From Acetatifactor muris (GTDB taxonomy: Bacteria; Bacillota; Clostridia; Lachnospirales; Lachnospiraceae), in assembly GCA_023664365.1 (NCBI GenBank), contig JAMPFR010000035.1, positions 1 through 34,905 on the forward strand: a stretch of 34,905 bases of DNA. Direction: 5' to 3'. The position numbers were made by a program, and so were the translations under genes. The notes beneath the pieces were generated by a model. It was not told where the DNA came from and did not search any database. It saw nothing but the letters and a program-made list of their open reading frames with translations. This document shows, in pieces, positions 24,013-32,402 of this stretch (the first letter of the stretch is position 1; each line of letters opens with the position of its first letter).

Positions 24013-25482
24013 TTAAGCCTCTGCAATATAATTCAGCGGAATCTTCACCACAAAGCAGGAGCCTTCTCCCTCCACACTGGTAACCGTGACAGAACCTCTG
24101 TGCAGCAGCACCGCGCTTCTGGCAATGGCCAGGCCAAGCCCGGTGCCGCCTATGTCCTTGGAATGGGACTTATCCACGCGGTAAAAGCGCTCATAAATAT
24201 GGGGAAGGGCGTCCTCCGGAATGCCCAGCCCGGAATCACTGACCGTAAATGTAAAATACTGATGATCCGCATCCAGCTCCACCTTTACCCAGCCATGCTC
24301 CTTGTTGTATTTAATGGCATTTTCCACCAGATTCGTCATAATCAGGGTCAGCTTCACTTCATCCACCTCGGCCGTCACCGTGCGCATACTTTCAAATACC
24401 AGCTCCACATCCCGCTTTCTGGCTATGGGCCGCAGCCTTTTTAAAATCAGCTCCGTCAGATCATTGATATTCAAAGGCACAATATTCAGGCTCTGCACCT
24501 TCTTTTCCATCCTTACCAGCGCCAGCAGATCTGTGATAATCTGATTTTCCCTGTCAATCTCCGATACAATATCTTCCATGAACTCCCTGTACAGCTCCGC
24601 CGGTGCATCCCCCTGGGCCAGCAGTGAGTCCGCCAGTACCTTAACGGATGTCATAGGCGTCTTCAGCTCATGGGACACATTTGCCACAAACTCCTGTCTG
24701 GAATCGTCCAGCGTTTTCATCCGATGCAGCAGCTGGTTAAACGCATCCACAATATGCGCCGTCTCCGCGTAGTCGGGAACATCAATGGGCTTATCGCTGT
24801 ACCCCGCCTTTACTTCATTGATAGCCTCCGTAATCCTGTTGAAGGGCCTCGTCAGACCTATGGAGAGAATCAGGGCAAAAGCCAGAATCCCTATCAGCAT
24901 CAGATACTGCAGGATCATAGCCTCCCGGTTCAAAGCTTCCATTGTGGCAATAATGGCGTCGTTGGAAATACTGGTCACCATAACGCCTGCAACAAAGCTT
25001 TCACCCTCTTCCGAACTGCCGGAATCCACAATAGGCGTAGTCATCTCTATGTAACCGTGTTCCCTGTCATAATGGGACATGGCCTCTCCCTGAAAGCCCC
25101 GGATAACCTCCTCGGAAATCATGGTCTTCCCCTCGCTGATGGCATAGGTATCCTTTACCACCTTCAGGCTGGAATCCACAATCATGACCCGTCCCTCGTA
25201 GAGGTTCGAAATCATTTCCAGTTCCGCATTAATCACATTTTCATTTGTCTTTGTACTGCTGAAATAATGGTTGCTGAGCAAGTGGTTTCCCACAATCAGC
25301 AGCTGGTTCTGCACTGTGGAAATTCTGTTCTGGACGCTGCGTTCTTCATAGCTGTTCAGAATGCCATACCGCATAAGTACACTGGGGACAATGCCGATCA
25401 CCAGTATAATGATAAAGATGCGCGCCCGCAGGCTGCGCAGAGAAAGAAGACTTTTCAGTTCTCCCCAAATTTTTACCGCCAT
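24013..25482 (-). CDS. Sensor histidine kinase (HAMP, HisKA, HATPase)
   Basis: The 489-residue kinase has membrane helices near 20-38 and 192-210 flanking a Cache/PAS-like extracellular sensor of about 150 residues. HAMP follows (TRPFNRITEAINEVKAGYSD). The phosphorylated His271 lies in FVANVSHELKTPMTSVKVLA, and the ATP site in LIMTNLVENAIKYNKEHGWV, VSDSGLGIPEDALPHI and IGGTGLGLAIARSAVLLHRG. It resembles the WalK/PhoR group. It starts 11 bases after its response regulator and lies between comEA and comEC in one operon. The stimulus is unknown. Confidence 0.94.
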   Translation of the reverse strand: MAVKIWGELKSLLSLRSLRARIFIIILVIGIVPSVLMRYGILNSYEERSVQNRISTVQNQLLIVGNHLLSNHYFSSTKTNENVINAELEMISNLYEGRVMIVDSSLKVVKDTYAISEGKTMISEEVIRGFQGEAMSHYDREHGYIEMTTPIVDSGSSEEGESFVAGVMVTSISNDAIIATMEALNREAMILQYLMLIGILAFALILSIGLTRPFNRITEAINEVKAGYSDKPIDVPDYAETAHIVDAFNQLLHRMKTLDDSRQEFVANVSHELKTPMTSVKVLADSLLAQGDAPAELYREFMEDIVSEIDRENQIITDLLALVRMEKKVQSLNIVPLNINDLTELILKRLRPIARKRDVELVFESMRTVTAEVDEVKLTLIMTNLVENAIKYNKEHGWVKVELDADHQYFTFTVSDSGLGIPEDALPHIYERFYRVDKSHSKDIGGTGLGLAIARSAVLLHRGSVTVTSVEGEGSCFVVKIPLNYIAEA

Positions 25483-25493
25483 TCTGTATTCCT

Positions 25494-26198
25494 TTATTCG
25501 TTATAAAAATAATAGCCCACGCCCCACTTGGTATGTACATATTTCGGTTCGCTGGGATTCTGTTCGATTTTCTCCCGAAGCCGCCTGATATGTACGTCCA
25601 CTGTCCGCACGTCTCCCGGATAATCTGTCCCCCACACCAGCTGCAGCAGGTTCTCCCGGCTGTATACCTTGTTGGGGTTCAGCATCAGCAGTTCCAGAAC
25701 CTCAAATTCCTTGGCGGTCAGTCCGATTTCCTTTCCGGCAATATAAGCTCTCCTGCCCTCACAGTCCAGCTTCATCTCCCCGCTCTCCACAGACTTGGGC
25801 GCCACAGCCGCATCACCCATGACACGCTTTGGCTCCATACGCCGCATAATAGCCTTGATCCGGGCTTTTACCTCCAGAATGTTAAAGGGCTTGGTGATGT
25901 AATCGTCCGCGCCGTATTCCAGGCCCAGTATCTTGTCCATGTCATCCCCTTTTGCCGTCAGCATAATAATCGGCACATTGGAAAATTCACGAATCTGCTG
26001 ACAGACCTCATAGCCCGAAATCTTTGGCAGCATCACATCCAGCAGTACTATATCGTACTGATTGTTCCGCGCATACTCCAGCGCTTCCTCTCCGTCATAG
26101 GCACAGTCCACCTTCATATCGTCCTGCTCCAGACTGAAACGGATTCCCTTCACAATCAGCTTTTCGTCGTCCACCACCAATGCTCTCTTCTCTGCCAT
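25494..26198 (-). CDS. Response regulator, OmpR/WalR-like
   Basis: The 234-residue protein has a receiver with the acidic pair in VVDDEK, phosphoacceptor Asp54 in VLLDVMLPKISG and Lys in ADDYITKPFN, then a winged helix (GLTAKEFEVLELLMLNPNKV and VRTVDVHIRRLREKIEQNPS). The regulator is close to the WalR/PhoP/VicR type, which reads direct repeats of TGTWAH spaced by five bases; a near match (TGTAAT-AGAAT-CGTAAT) lies in the promoter of this operon, so autoregulation is plausible. It starts 12 bases after comEA. Confidence 0.95.
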   Translation of the reverse strand: MAEKRALVVDDEKLIVKGIRFSLEQDDMKVDCAYDGEEALEYARNNQYDIVLLDVMLPKISGYEVCQQIREFSNVPIIMLTAKGDDMDKILGLEYGADDYITKPFNILEVKARIKAIMRRMEPKRVMGDAAVAPKSVESGEMKLDCEGRRAYIAGKEIGLTAKEFEVLELLMLNPNKVYSRENLLQLVWGTDYPGDVRTVDVHIRRLREKIEQNPSEPKYVHTKWGVGYYFYNE

Positions 26199-26210
26199 CT
26201 CAAACCTTCC

Positions 26211-26906
26211 TCACTCTATCTTAATTCTGTCCCTGATCTTACCGTAAACGCTGTCCTTGATACCCGGCACCTTCATGATGTCCTCACAGCTCTCGAAGGG
26301 GCCGTTTTCCTCCCGGTAACGCAGAATGTCCCCGGCCCTGGACGCACCGATTCCGGGCAGCGTACAAAGAGCCTCCTCATCGGCCGTATTAATGTTAATC
26401 AGACCGTCTCCGGCGCTCTCCGGCCACAACTCTGTTGTCAGCTCTGCCGTTTCCTCCTCTGTGGGAAAATACAGCTTTTCACCGTCCTGCACCTTAGCGG
26501 CCAGATTTACATAGTCCCTTCCGGCGTCCTGCCGAAAGCCGCCTGCGGCCTCCAGCGCCGCCTCCGCCCGGCTCCCCTCCGGCAAAACCACCACGCCCGG
26601 CCGGTTCACCGCACCGCACACATACACATAAATCTGCGGAAGCTCCTCCGAAGCGGCAGCCGGCCCGTCCGGATCTTCCGAACCGGATTCTCCGGCAGCA
26701 GACGAAGCACCTCCGGCCTCCGGGCGCTCTCCTCCGACGGCAGGCAGGCTCATCTGCCCGTAAGCGCTTTCCCCGCTGTCTTCGTACATCGCTGCCCCGT
26801 TTTCGCCAACAAGAACCAGGCCGTCCGTCTGCGTACCACAGCCGCACAGCAATCCGCTCAGAGCAAGACCCCACAGCACAGCCTTTATTTTTTTAATTTT
26901 CACCAT
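26211..26906 (-). CDS. comEA: ComEA-family DNA-binding lipoprotein (SLBB plus helix-hairpin-helix)
   Basis: The 231-residue protein captures double-stranded DNA outside the membrane and hands it to ComEC. It begins with a signal peptide whose best lipobox is LCGC (Cys23), so it appears to be a lipoprotein, whereas classical ComEA is held by a transmembrane helix. A low-complexity linker (about 45-95) leads to an SLBB domain (IYVYVCGAVNRPGVVVLPEG) and a C-terminal pair of helix-hairpin-helix motifs (INTADEEALCTLPGIGASRA and CEDIMKVPGIKDSVYGKI). It is the first gene after the operon promoter, in the same transcript as a two-component system, GerMN lipoprotein and comEC. Confidence 0.92.
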   Translation of the reverse strand: MVKIKKIKAVLWGLALSGLLCGCGTQTDGLVLVGENGAAMYEDSGESAYGQMSLPAVGGERPEAGGASSAAGESGSEDPDGPAAASEELPQIYVYVCGAVNRPGVVVLPEGSRAEAALEAAGGFRQDAGRDYVNLAAKVQDGEKLYFPTEEETAELTTELWPESAGDGLININTADEEALCTLPGIGASRAGDILRYREENGPFESCEDIMKVPGIKDSVYGKIRDRIKIE

Positions 26907-26950
26907 AGTCCCTCTCTTTCAGGGATTGCCTCTCTATGCTGATTAACATT

Positions 26951-26979
26951 ATTGTAATAGAATCGTAATCTTTTTACAA
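26951..26979 (-). promoter_or_regulatory. Promoter of the comEA-RR-HK-gerMN-comEC operon with a WalR-like site
   Basis: Minus-strand TTGTAA (26979-26974) and TACAAT (26956-26951) are 17 bases apart, about 45 bases before comEA. On the plus strand TGTAAT-AGAAT-CGTAAT (26953-26969) overlaps the -10 and spacer; it differs by one base from the WalR consensus TGTWAH-N5-TGTWAH. Binding there would most likely repress. Confidence 0.65.
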
Positions 26980-26990
26980 GCCACTTTTTA

Positions 26991-27422
26991 TCATTTCCAT
27001 TTAAAAATAATAATTCCCGCTATAGCCACTGCCATGCCCACCGCTTTCCTCCACTCCCAGGGCTGTTTCTCCACGCCGAACCAGCCAAGCAGCTCAATGA
27101 CATACGCCACCAGCAGCTGTGCCACCACAATCAGCATCACGGCCTTGGCGGGCCCCAGCATATCCATGCTCTTTATAACCGTATATGTGATGAACGCCCC
27201 GATTGCGCCGCCCAGCAGCATATACTTCGGCTGCACCTGAAATACCTGCAGCAGATTGCTCCTGTCCGTAAAGAGCCAGGCGCCCAGACAGACCACCAGG
27301 GCCGACAGCTGGACAAAGGCGCTGGCGGCCCAAATACTGGACGCCTTGGTAACCTGAGTATTAAATACTCCCTGTATGCTCATCAGGGCGCCGGAAATCA
27401 AAGCAATAAAAAAACCAATCAT
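26991..27422 (-). CDS. DMT-superfamily membrane protein, YdcZ (DUF606) type
   Basis: The 143-residue protein has five likely membrane helices. The opening MIGFFIALISGALMSIQGVF with NTQVTKASS, and the central PKYMLLGGAIGAFITYTVIK, match the half-size YdcZ/DUF606 family of the drug/metabolite transporter superfamily; such halves act as dimers. The substrate is unknown. It lies 67 bases beyond the solute-binding protein gene on the same strand and may belong to the arginine-gene transcript; the region between holds no clear terminator or promoter. Confidence 0.85.
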   Translation of the reverse strand: MIGFFIALISGALMSIQGVFNTQVTKASSIWAASAFVQLSALVVCLGAWLFTDRSNLLQVFQVQPKYMLLGGAIGAFITYTVIKSMDMLGPAKAVMLIVVAQLLVAYVIELLGWFGVEKQPWEWRKAVGMAVAIAGIIIFKWK

Positions 27423-27489
27423 TGGATTACACCCGTCCTTTCTTTCTCTTAAGTGTATCCACGATTGGTTGATTTATACGTTTACGTTG

Positions 27490-28890
27490 TCACGGGGCGC
27501 TGCCTGTCTGGGCTTCAATCTGCGCCGCCAGCTCCTGTACCTGGGCGGTCACGTCCTCGCCGTCCCACACCTGGGCAAACAGTCTCTCCAGCTGCAGCCA
27601 GAAGTTTCCTGTTTCCATCATCTTGGGCAGCGGCACACTGCGGGCATATTCCAGCTTGAATATCTGCAGGGCGCCGTTGTCCGTGCCTGCGCTCAGCTTT
27701 GCCGGCGCCTTTCCCGTCCTCTCATAAAGGGAATCGGCACACTCGCTCACCAGATATGCCGCAAATTTATTTGCCAGCTCCTTATGCTGTGAATAACCGT
27801 TTACCGCCACCGCATTTGTCACGGACATGGAGCGGCTCTGCAGCTCGCCGCTCACCATGGGCATCATGGCAACGCCGTAGTCAAAGGCAATGCTCCCTTC
27901 CGCTTTTGCCTCCGCCAGCCTGTCCACTATGTCCGTGGTGGCAATGGTAAATACTATTTTCCCGTCCATAAAATCCTGAATTGCGGAGTCATAGGTAACG
28001 GCGTCCGACTCAATGAAAAAGAACTGGCCTAACGCCTTATATACCTCAAGGCAGGCAATGGTTTCTCCGTTTGCAATGTTGATATTGCTTTCATCATCAC
28101 CGGCGTCCCCGCCCACAATCATATAATTTCCCACAATCCAGTAATTATAAAAAATGTCCGATACGGCCCATTTCATGATTCCTTCCACGCCTTCCGGCAA
28201 GTCAAAGGTATCTGCAACGGTCAGAAGGTCGTCCAGGGTTCCCGGAATGGCTTCCTGAAAATATTCCTCCGTCTTTGCCGCCAGTTCCTCCTCATTTATG
28301 TCAATCCCTGTTGAATTCTCATCCGGCTCCCCTTCCTCGGTGCCGTCCCCCAGCAGCTCCTTCTGCGCGCTCTGCATCGCCCACTCCCGCAGATAAGTCT
28401 CATTGTAAACCAGCGCGCTGGTCTCAAAGGAAAGAGGATAAGCCACCGTTTTCCCATGGTAGGACACCGCAGACAGGGCCGCTGCCGGAAAATTGCTCTC
28501 GCTGCATGTGTCTCCCGCATCCCTTATCTCCTCCGCCAGCCCCGCCAGATATGCCTTTTCCAGGGAGTCATGACTGATGATATACACATCGGGCATCTGC
28601 TCCTCCTGCAGGGAAGCCCGGTTAATCGCCTCCAGATACTGGCTGTCCGAAGTCAGCACCGGAATCACATGCACATTCTCCTGCTCGCCGAAGGAAACTG
28701 CCGCACTGTTTACAAAATTTGTCATGGTATCGTCCGAATACCAGAAATAGATAGTCTCCTCCCTGTCAAACCAGGAATGCTTCGATATTTCTTCCGGTTC
28801 CGTACCCGTATCCAGGGTACCGCCGTAAACAACAGCGGCGGCAAAAGCGGCCACCACCGCCGTCGCTGCCAATCTCCTTTTTAAATTCAT
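27490..28890 (-). CDS. Extracellular solute-binding protein (family 1) coupled to argD
   Basis: The 466-residue protein starts with a signal sequence or membrane anchor (LAATAVVAAFAAAVVYGG); no lipobox cysteine follows, so it is either secreted or held by an uncleaved helix. The rest is a family-1 (MalE-like) binding protein: ETIYFWYSDDTMTNFVNSAA, MPDVYIISHDSLEKAYLAGL, YPLSFETSALVYNETYLREW and the C-terminal NAVAVNGYSQHKELANKFAA. No permease or ATPase adjoins it. Its ATG overlaps the argD stop (ATGA), so its translation is coupled to an arginine biosynthesis gene, an unexpected partner for a protein of a family that mostly binds sugars. The ligand is unknown. Confidence 0.85.
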   Translation of the reverse strand: MNLKRRLAATAVVAAFAAAVVYGGTLDTGTEPEEISKHSWFDREETIYFWYSDDTMTNFVNSAAVSFGEQENVHVIPVLTSDSQYLEAINRASLQEEQMPDVYIISHDSLEKAYLAGLAEEIRDAGDTCSESNFPAAALSAVSYHGKTVAYPLSFETSALVYNETYLREWAMQSAQKELLGDGTEEGEPDENSTGIDINEEELAAKTEEYFQEAIPGTLDDLLTVADTFDLPEGVEGIMKWAVSDIFYNYWIVGNYMIVGGDAGDDESNINIANGETIACLEVYKALGQFFFIESDAVTYDSAIQDFMDGKIVFTIATTDIVDRLAEAKAEGSIAFDYGVAMMPMVSGELQSRSMSVTNAVAVNGYSQHKELANKFAAYLVSECADSLYERTGKAPAKLSAGTDNGALQIFKLEYARSVPLPKMMETGNFWLQLERLFAQVWDGEDVTAQVQELAAQIEAQTGSAP

Positions 28891-30077
28891 TCTATGCTTT
28901 TCTCCAAAATCGAAATCATCTCGTCTATATTTTCTCCGGTGATAATGAGAGGGGGTACGAAGCGGATAATATTCGGCCCCGCATTTATCAGAATCAGGCC
29001 GTTGTTCATCGCCCGCTGAATTATCTCTCCCACAGGCCTGTCAAACACCAGCCCCTGCATCAGGCCGGTTCCCCGCCGCTCCGTGATACAGCTGTATCTG
29101 CCCTTAAGCTCCTCCAGGCGCTTCTCAAGATAAGGCGCCGTCTCTCTCACATTCTCTATTATATGGTTCTGTTCAAATAAATCAAGCACTTTTTCCACTG
29201 CCGTGCAGGCAAGAGGGTTTCCTCCGTATGTGGTTCCGTGGTCTCCCGCCGCCAGGGAATTCCGGCCCACCCTTTCGGTCATCAGGAAAGCCCCCACGGG
29301 CACGCCGCAGCCCAGCGCCTTGGCCGTAGTCATAATATCCGGCTTTACGCCGTATTTCTGCCAGGCATACATATAACCGGTTCTGCCCATGCCGCACTGT
29401 ATCTCGTCCAGAATCAGCAGAATGTCCCTCTCGTCACAGACAGCCCGAAGCTCCTTCAGGAAATCCTCTGCGGCAGGCATCAGGCCGCCCTCTCCCTGCA
29501 CCGTCTCCAGGATAATGGCACAGGTTTTGTCGGTTATCCGATCCTTCACACTGTCAATGTCATTCAGCTCTGCAAACCGTATATTCCCTATCATGGGTTC
29601 AAAGGGCTCCCGGTACTTCGGATTGCCTGTAACCGACAGGGCTCCGAAGGTTCTGCCGTGGAAGGAGTGATTCATGGCAATTATCTCATGATCCGTTCTG
29701 CCATCCTTGAGATACGCGTACTTCCGAGCCGCCTTCAGCGCTCCCTCCACCGCCTCCGCGCCGGAGTTGGTAAAGAAAACCCTGTCCATGCCGGAAGCCT
29801 TCTTCAGCTTCTTCGCCGCCTCTATGGCGGGCCTGTTGTAATAATAGTTGGAGGTATGGATTATTTTGTCTATCTGCGCCTTCAAAGCCTCGTCATACTC
29901 CCTGTTATGATACCCCAGTGCAAACACCGCAATACCCGCCACAAAGTCAAGATATTCCTTTCCCTCCATATCGTAGAGCCGAACCCCGTCTCCTCTTTCC
30001 AGCACAATCTGGTAGCGGTTATAGGTATGGAGCAGCGCTTCCTCCGCCTCCGCAATATATTCCTGCATATCCGTCAT
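28887..30077 (-). CDS. argD: Acetylornithine aminotransferase
   Basis: The 396-residue PLP enzyme makes N-acetylornithine from N-acetylglutamate semialdehyde in arginine biosynthesis. It shows the class-III aminotransferase pattern: FVAGIAVFALGYHN, FFTNSGAEAVEGALKAARKY, HGRTFGALSVTGNPKYREPF, DEIQCGMGRTG (cofactor aspartate), the lysine that binds PLP in TTAKALGCGVPVGA, and GDHGTTYGGNPLACTAVEKV. Length is normal. It lies about 70 bases after argB, and its stop overlaps the start of a solute-binding protein. It may also act on succinyldiaminopimelate, as some ArgD enzymes do. Confidence 0.95.
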   Translation of the reverse strand: MTDMQEYIAEAEEALLHTYNRYQIVLERGDGVRLYDMEGKEYLDFVAGIAVFALGYHNREYDEALKAQIDKIIHTSNYYYNRPAIEAAKKLKKASGMDRVFFTNSGAEAVEGALKAARKYAYLKDGRTDHEIIAMNHSFHGRTFGALSVTGNPKYREPFEPMIGNIRFAELNDIDSVKDRITDKTCAIILETVQGEGGLMPAAEDFLKELRAVCDERDILLILDEIQCGMGRTGYMYAWQKYGVKPDIMTTAKALGCGVPVGAFLMTERVGRNSLAAGDHGTTYGGNPLACTAVEKVLDLFEQNHIIENVRETAPYLEKRLEELKGRYSCITERRGTGLMQGLVFDRPVGEIIQRAMNNGLILINAGPNIIRFVPPLIITGENIDEMISILEKSIE

Positions 30078-30146
30078 GATACTAACCCTGCCTTTCCTTT
30101 TCAGTCAACACCCCGCCGCAAAGCACAATGTATCCGGCTCCATTCT

Positions 30147-31058
30147 TTATACGTTTTCCATGGCCTCAAACTCCGCATCGTCCACAATGGCGGTTCCGAT
30201 ACCCTGCTTGGTAAAGATTTCCAACAGCAGGCAGTGGGGAATTCTGCCGTCTAAGATATGCACCCGGTTGACGCCGCTGCGAATGGCCGAAGTGCAGTTA
30301 TTCAGCTTAGGCAGCATACCCCCGCCGATATACCCTTCGGAAATCAGCCTGTCCGCCTCTGTGGCTGACAGTCTGGAGATGAAGGTGGACTTATCGTCAA
30401 CATCCTTATAAAGCCCCTCTATATCCGTGAGAAAGGCAAGCTTTTCCGCATTTACCGCCTTGGCAATGGCACAGGCGGCGTCATCCGCATTGATATTATA
30501 GGTCTGAAAATCCTCATCCATACCGATGGGCGCCACAATAGGCAGAAAATCCTTCTCCAGAAGGTCATACAGCACCTTCGGGGTGACCCGGGTGATCTCT
30601 CCCACAAAGCCGATGTCCTGGCCGCCGGAAAACTTCTTTTCCACCTGCAGCAGCCCGCCGTCCTTTCCGCTGATGCCCACCGCCTTGACCCCCAGCTCCT
30701 GCACCATGGACACAAGGCTCTTGTTTACCTTATTTAAGACCATCTCCGCAATCTCCATGGTCTCCTCGTCCGTGACCCGAAGCCCGTTTACAAACTTCGC
30801 CTCCTTGCCCACCTTGCCTACCCAGCGGCTGATCTCCCTGCCGCCTCCGTGGACAATGATAGGCTTAAAGCCTACCAGCTTCAGCAGCGTCACGTCCTTA
30901 ATCACATTCTTCTGAAGCTCCTCGTTGCTCATGGCGCTGCCGCCGTACTTCACAACAATGATCTTGCGGTTAAAACGCTGTATGTAGGGGAGCGCCTCAA
31001 TCAGAACCTCCGCCTTCTGCAATACCTTTTCCATATCCTTTTCCATATCTGATGCCAT
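30147..31058 (-). CDS. argB: Acetylglutamate kinase
   Basis: The enzyme (about 300 residues) phosphorylates N-acetylglutamate. The amino acid kinase fold is clear: [76 protein letters not shown] and [20 protein letters not shown]. The start is uncertain. The frame opens at 31085 inside argJ; ATGs at 31058, 31046 and 31034 are all possible, and the best ribosome-like sequence (AAGAAAGG) lies just before 31058. An extended N-terminal helix, typical of arginine-inhibited hexameric kinases, could be present, making feedback control by arginine likely; this is inference. It follows argJ directly. Confidence 0.94.
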   Translation of the reverse strand: MASDMEKDMEKVLQKAEVLIEALPYIQRFNRKIIVVKYGGSAMSNEELQKNVIKDVTLLKLVGFKPIIVHGGGREISRWVGKVGKEAKFVNGLRVTDEETMEIAEMVLNKVNKSLVSMVQELGVKAVGISGKDGGLLQVEKKFSGGQDIGFVGEITRVTPKVLYDLLEKDFLPIVAPIGMDEDFQTYNINADDAACAIAKAVNAEKLAFLTDIEGLYKDVDDKSTFISRLSATEADRLISEGYIGGGMLPKLNNCTSAIRSGVNRVHILDGRIPHCLLLEIFTKQGIGTAIVDDAEFEAMENV

Positions 31059-31065
31059 ACCTTTC

Positions 31066-32289
31066 TTAACTTCTGTAATCCGCATTTATCTTTACATAAT
31101 CATAGCTTAAGTCGCAGCCCCAGGCCGTGGCCTCCGCCTTCCCCATGTGCATATCCGCCACCACGGTGACCTCCGGGTCGGAGAGGATCTTCGTAGCCTC
31201 CTCCTCACTGTAATCCAGCGCCGCGCCTTTGCTGAAAATATGGATCTCGCCGGAACGGCTCCTGAAATACAGATCCACATTCTCCGGGTCAAAGACTGCG
31301 CCGGAATAGCCCAGCGCGCAGAGGAACCGTCCGAAATTTGCGTCATGTCCGAAGATAGCCGCCTTGGAGAGGGAAGAACAGACCACGGATCTTGCCAGGA
31401 TACGGGCCTCCTCTTTGGACGCCGCTCCCACCACCTTGGCTTCAAAGAGGCAGGTAGCCCCTTCTCCGTCTCCTGCCATCTTTCTGGCAAGATAGGTGGT
31501 GACATAGTGAAGTGCCTCGCAGAAGGCGTCATAATCCGGCCCTTCCCCGGTAATCTCCTCATTGCCTGCCAGTCCATTTGCCAGCGCCAGCAGCGTATCA
31601 TTGGTAGAGGTATCCCCGTCCACGGAGATCATGTTAAAGGTGTCCGCCACATCTGCGCTGAGGGCCTTCTGCAGCATCTCTTTGGAAATGTTCACATCCG
31701 TGGTGATGAAGCCCAGCATAGTGCACATATTGGGGTGGATCATGCCGGAACCCTTGCACATGGCCCCCATGACCGCGGTTTTGCCTCCTGCCTGAAACTG
31801 CACCGCAATCTGCTTATATATTGTGTCGGTAGTCATAATGGCCTTTGCCGCGTCCAGCCCTGCCTCCGGCGTGGCCGCCTTTGCCGCCGCCAGCTTCTCA
31901 ATGCCTGCAGTAATTCTGTCCAACGGCAGCTGCATACCGATAACGCCTGTGGAAGCCACCAACACCGAATCCTCCGGGACGCCCAGCAGCTTTCCCAGAC
32001 ACTCCGCCTCCGCCCTGCAGCAGTCCATACCCTGCCTGCCGGTACAGGCGTTGGCTATGCCGGAATTTACCACCACCGCCCGGGCATAGGGAGAATTCTC
32101 CACCACGCTTTTGTCCCACAGCACCGGCGCCGCCTTTACCACATTGCTGGTAAAGGTTCCCGCCGCCCTGCAGGGCGCAGTGCTGTACACCAGCGCCATA
32201 TCCTTTCTGTTTTCATACTTTACAGCCGCCTCTATGCCTGCTGCCTCAAATCCTTTTGCCGCGGTGATACCGCCCTCAATCTGCCTCAT
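31066..32289 (-). CDS. argJ: Bifunctional glutamate N-acetyltransferase / ornithine acetyltransferase
   Basis: The 407-residue enzyme recycles acetyl groups from N-acetylornithine to glutamate. It is an N-terminal-nucleophile protein that cuts itself into two chains. The cut site is in [16 protein letters not shown], with Thr190 as the new N-terminal nucleophile; the residue before it is Cys189, where many relatives have Ala. Other conserved parts are [34 protein letters not shown] and [18 protein letters not shown]. The ATG has AGGAG nine bases upstream. It heads argJ-argB-argD; argC is not in the window. Presence of both activities rather than only recycling is inferred from the family. Confidence 0.95.
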   Translation of the reverse strand: MRQIEGGITAAKGFEAAGIEAAVKYENRKDMALVYSTAPCRAAGTFTSNVVKAAPVLWDKSVVENSPYARAVVVNSGIANACTGRQGMDCCRAEAECLGKLLGVPEDSVLVASTGVIGMQLPLDRITAGIEKLAAAKAATPEAGLDAAKAIMTTDTIYKQIAVQFQAGGKTAVMGAMCKGSGMIHPNMCTMLGFITTDVNISKEMLQKALSADVADTFNMISVDGDTSTNDTLLALANGLAGNEEITGEGPDYDAFCEALHYVTTYLARKMAGDGEGATCLFEAKVVGAASKEEARILARSVVCSSLSKAAIFGHDANFGRFLCALGYSGAVFDPENVDLYFRSRSGEIHIFSKGAALDYSEEEATKILSDPEVTVVADMHMGKAEATAWGCDLSYDYVKINADYRS

Positions 32290-32328
32290 ATTCCGTTACT
32301 CCTTCTTCCTGCTTCTGTCGATTCTTAC

Positions 32329-32400
32329 GGGAAGGAAGATTTTCCATGCACTTCAGCGCTATGGTCAGGTACTTTCTGACCTTAGAAAATCTTCATTCCC
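32329..32400 (-). other. Long hairpin between the GNAT gene and argJ
   Basis: GGGAAGGAAGATTTTC (32329-32344) pairs with GAAAATCTTCATTCCC (32385-32400) with one mismatch. Inside is a second stem, GGTCAG/CTGACC. On the minus strand no T-run follows, so it is not a standard terminator. It could be an RNA processing or stability element, or an attenuator controlling read-through into argJBD. Confidence 0.6.
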
Positions 32401-32402
32401 TG

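Noticed and set aside
24013-26198. WalRK (YycFG) core cell-wall system
   Set aside because: The regulator and kinase are of that type, but the usual yycH, yycI and walJ neighbours are missing and the genes sit in a com operon; a dedicated paralogue is more likely.
25533-26942. Long open frame of 469 codons on plus
   Set aside because: It lies antisense to comEA and the response regulator, both with clear family motifs; its translation looks random.
29238-30254. Open frame of 338 codons on plus
   Set aside because: It is antisense to argD and part of argB, with no recognisable domain.
31147-32379. Long open frame of 410 codons on plus
   Set aside because: It is antisense to argJ, which is unmistakable; the open frame follows from GC-biased codon use.
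32290-32402. T-box or arginine riboswitch upstream of argJ
   Set aside because: A long hairpin is present, but no T-box sequence or antiterminator/terminator pair was seen.
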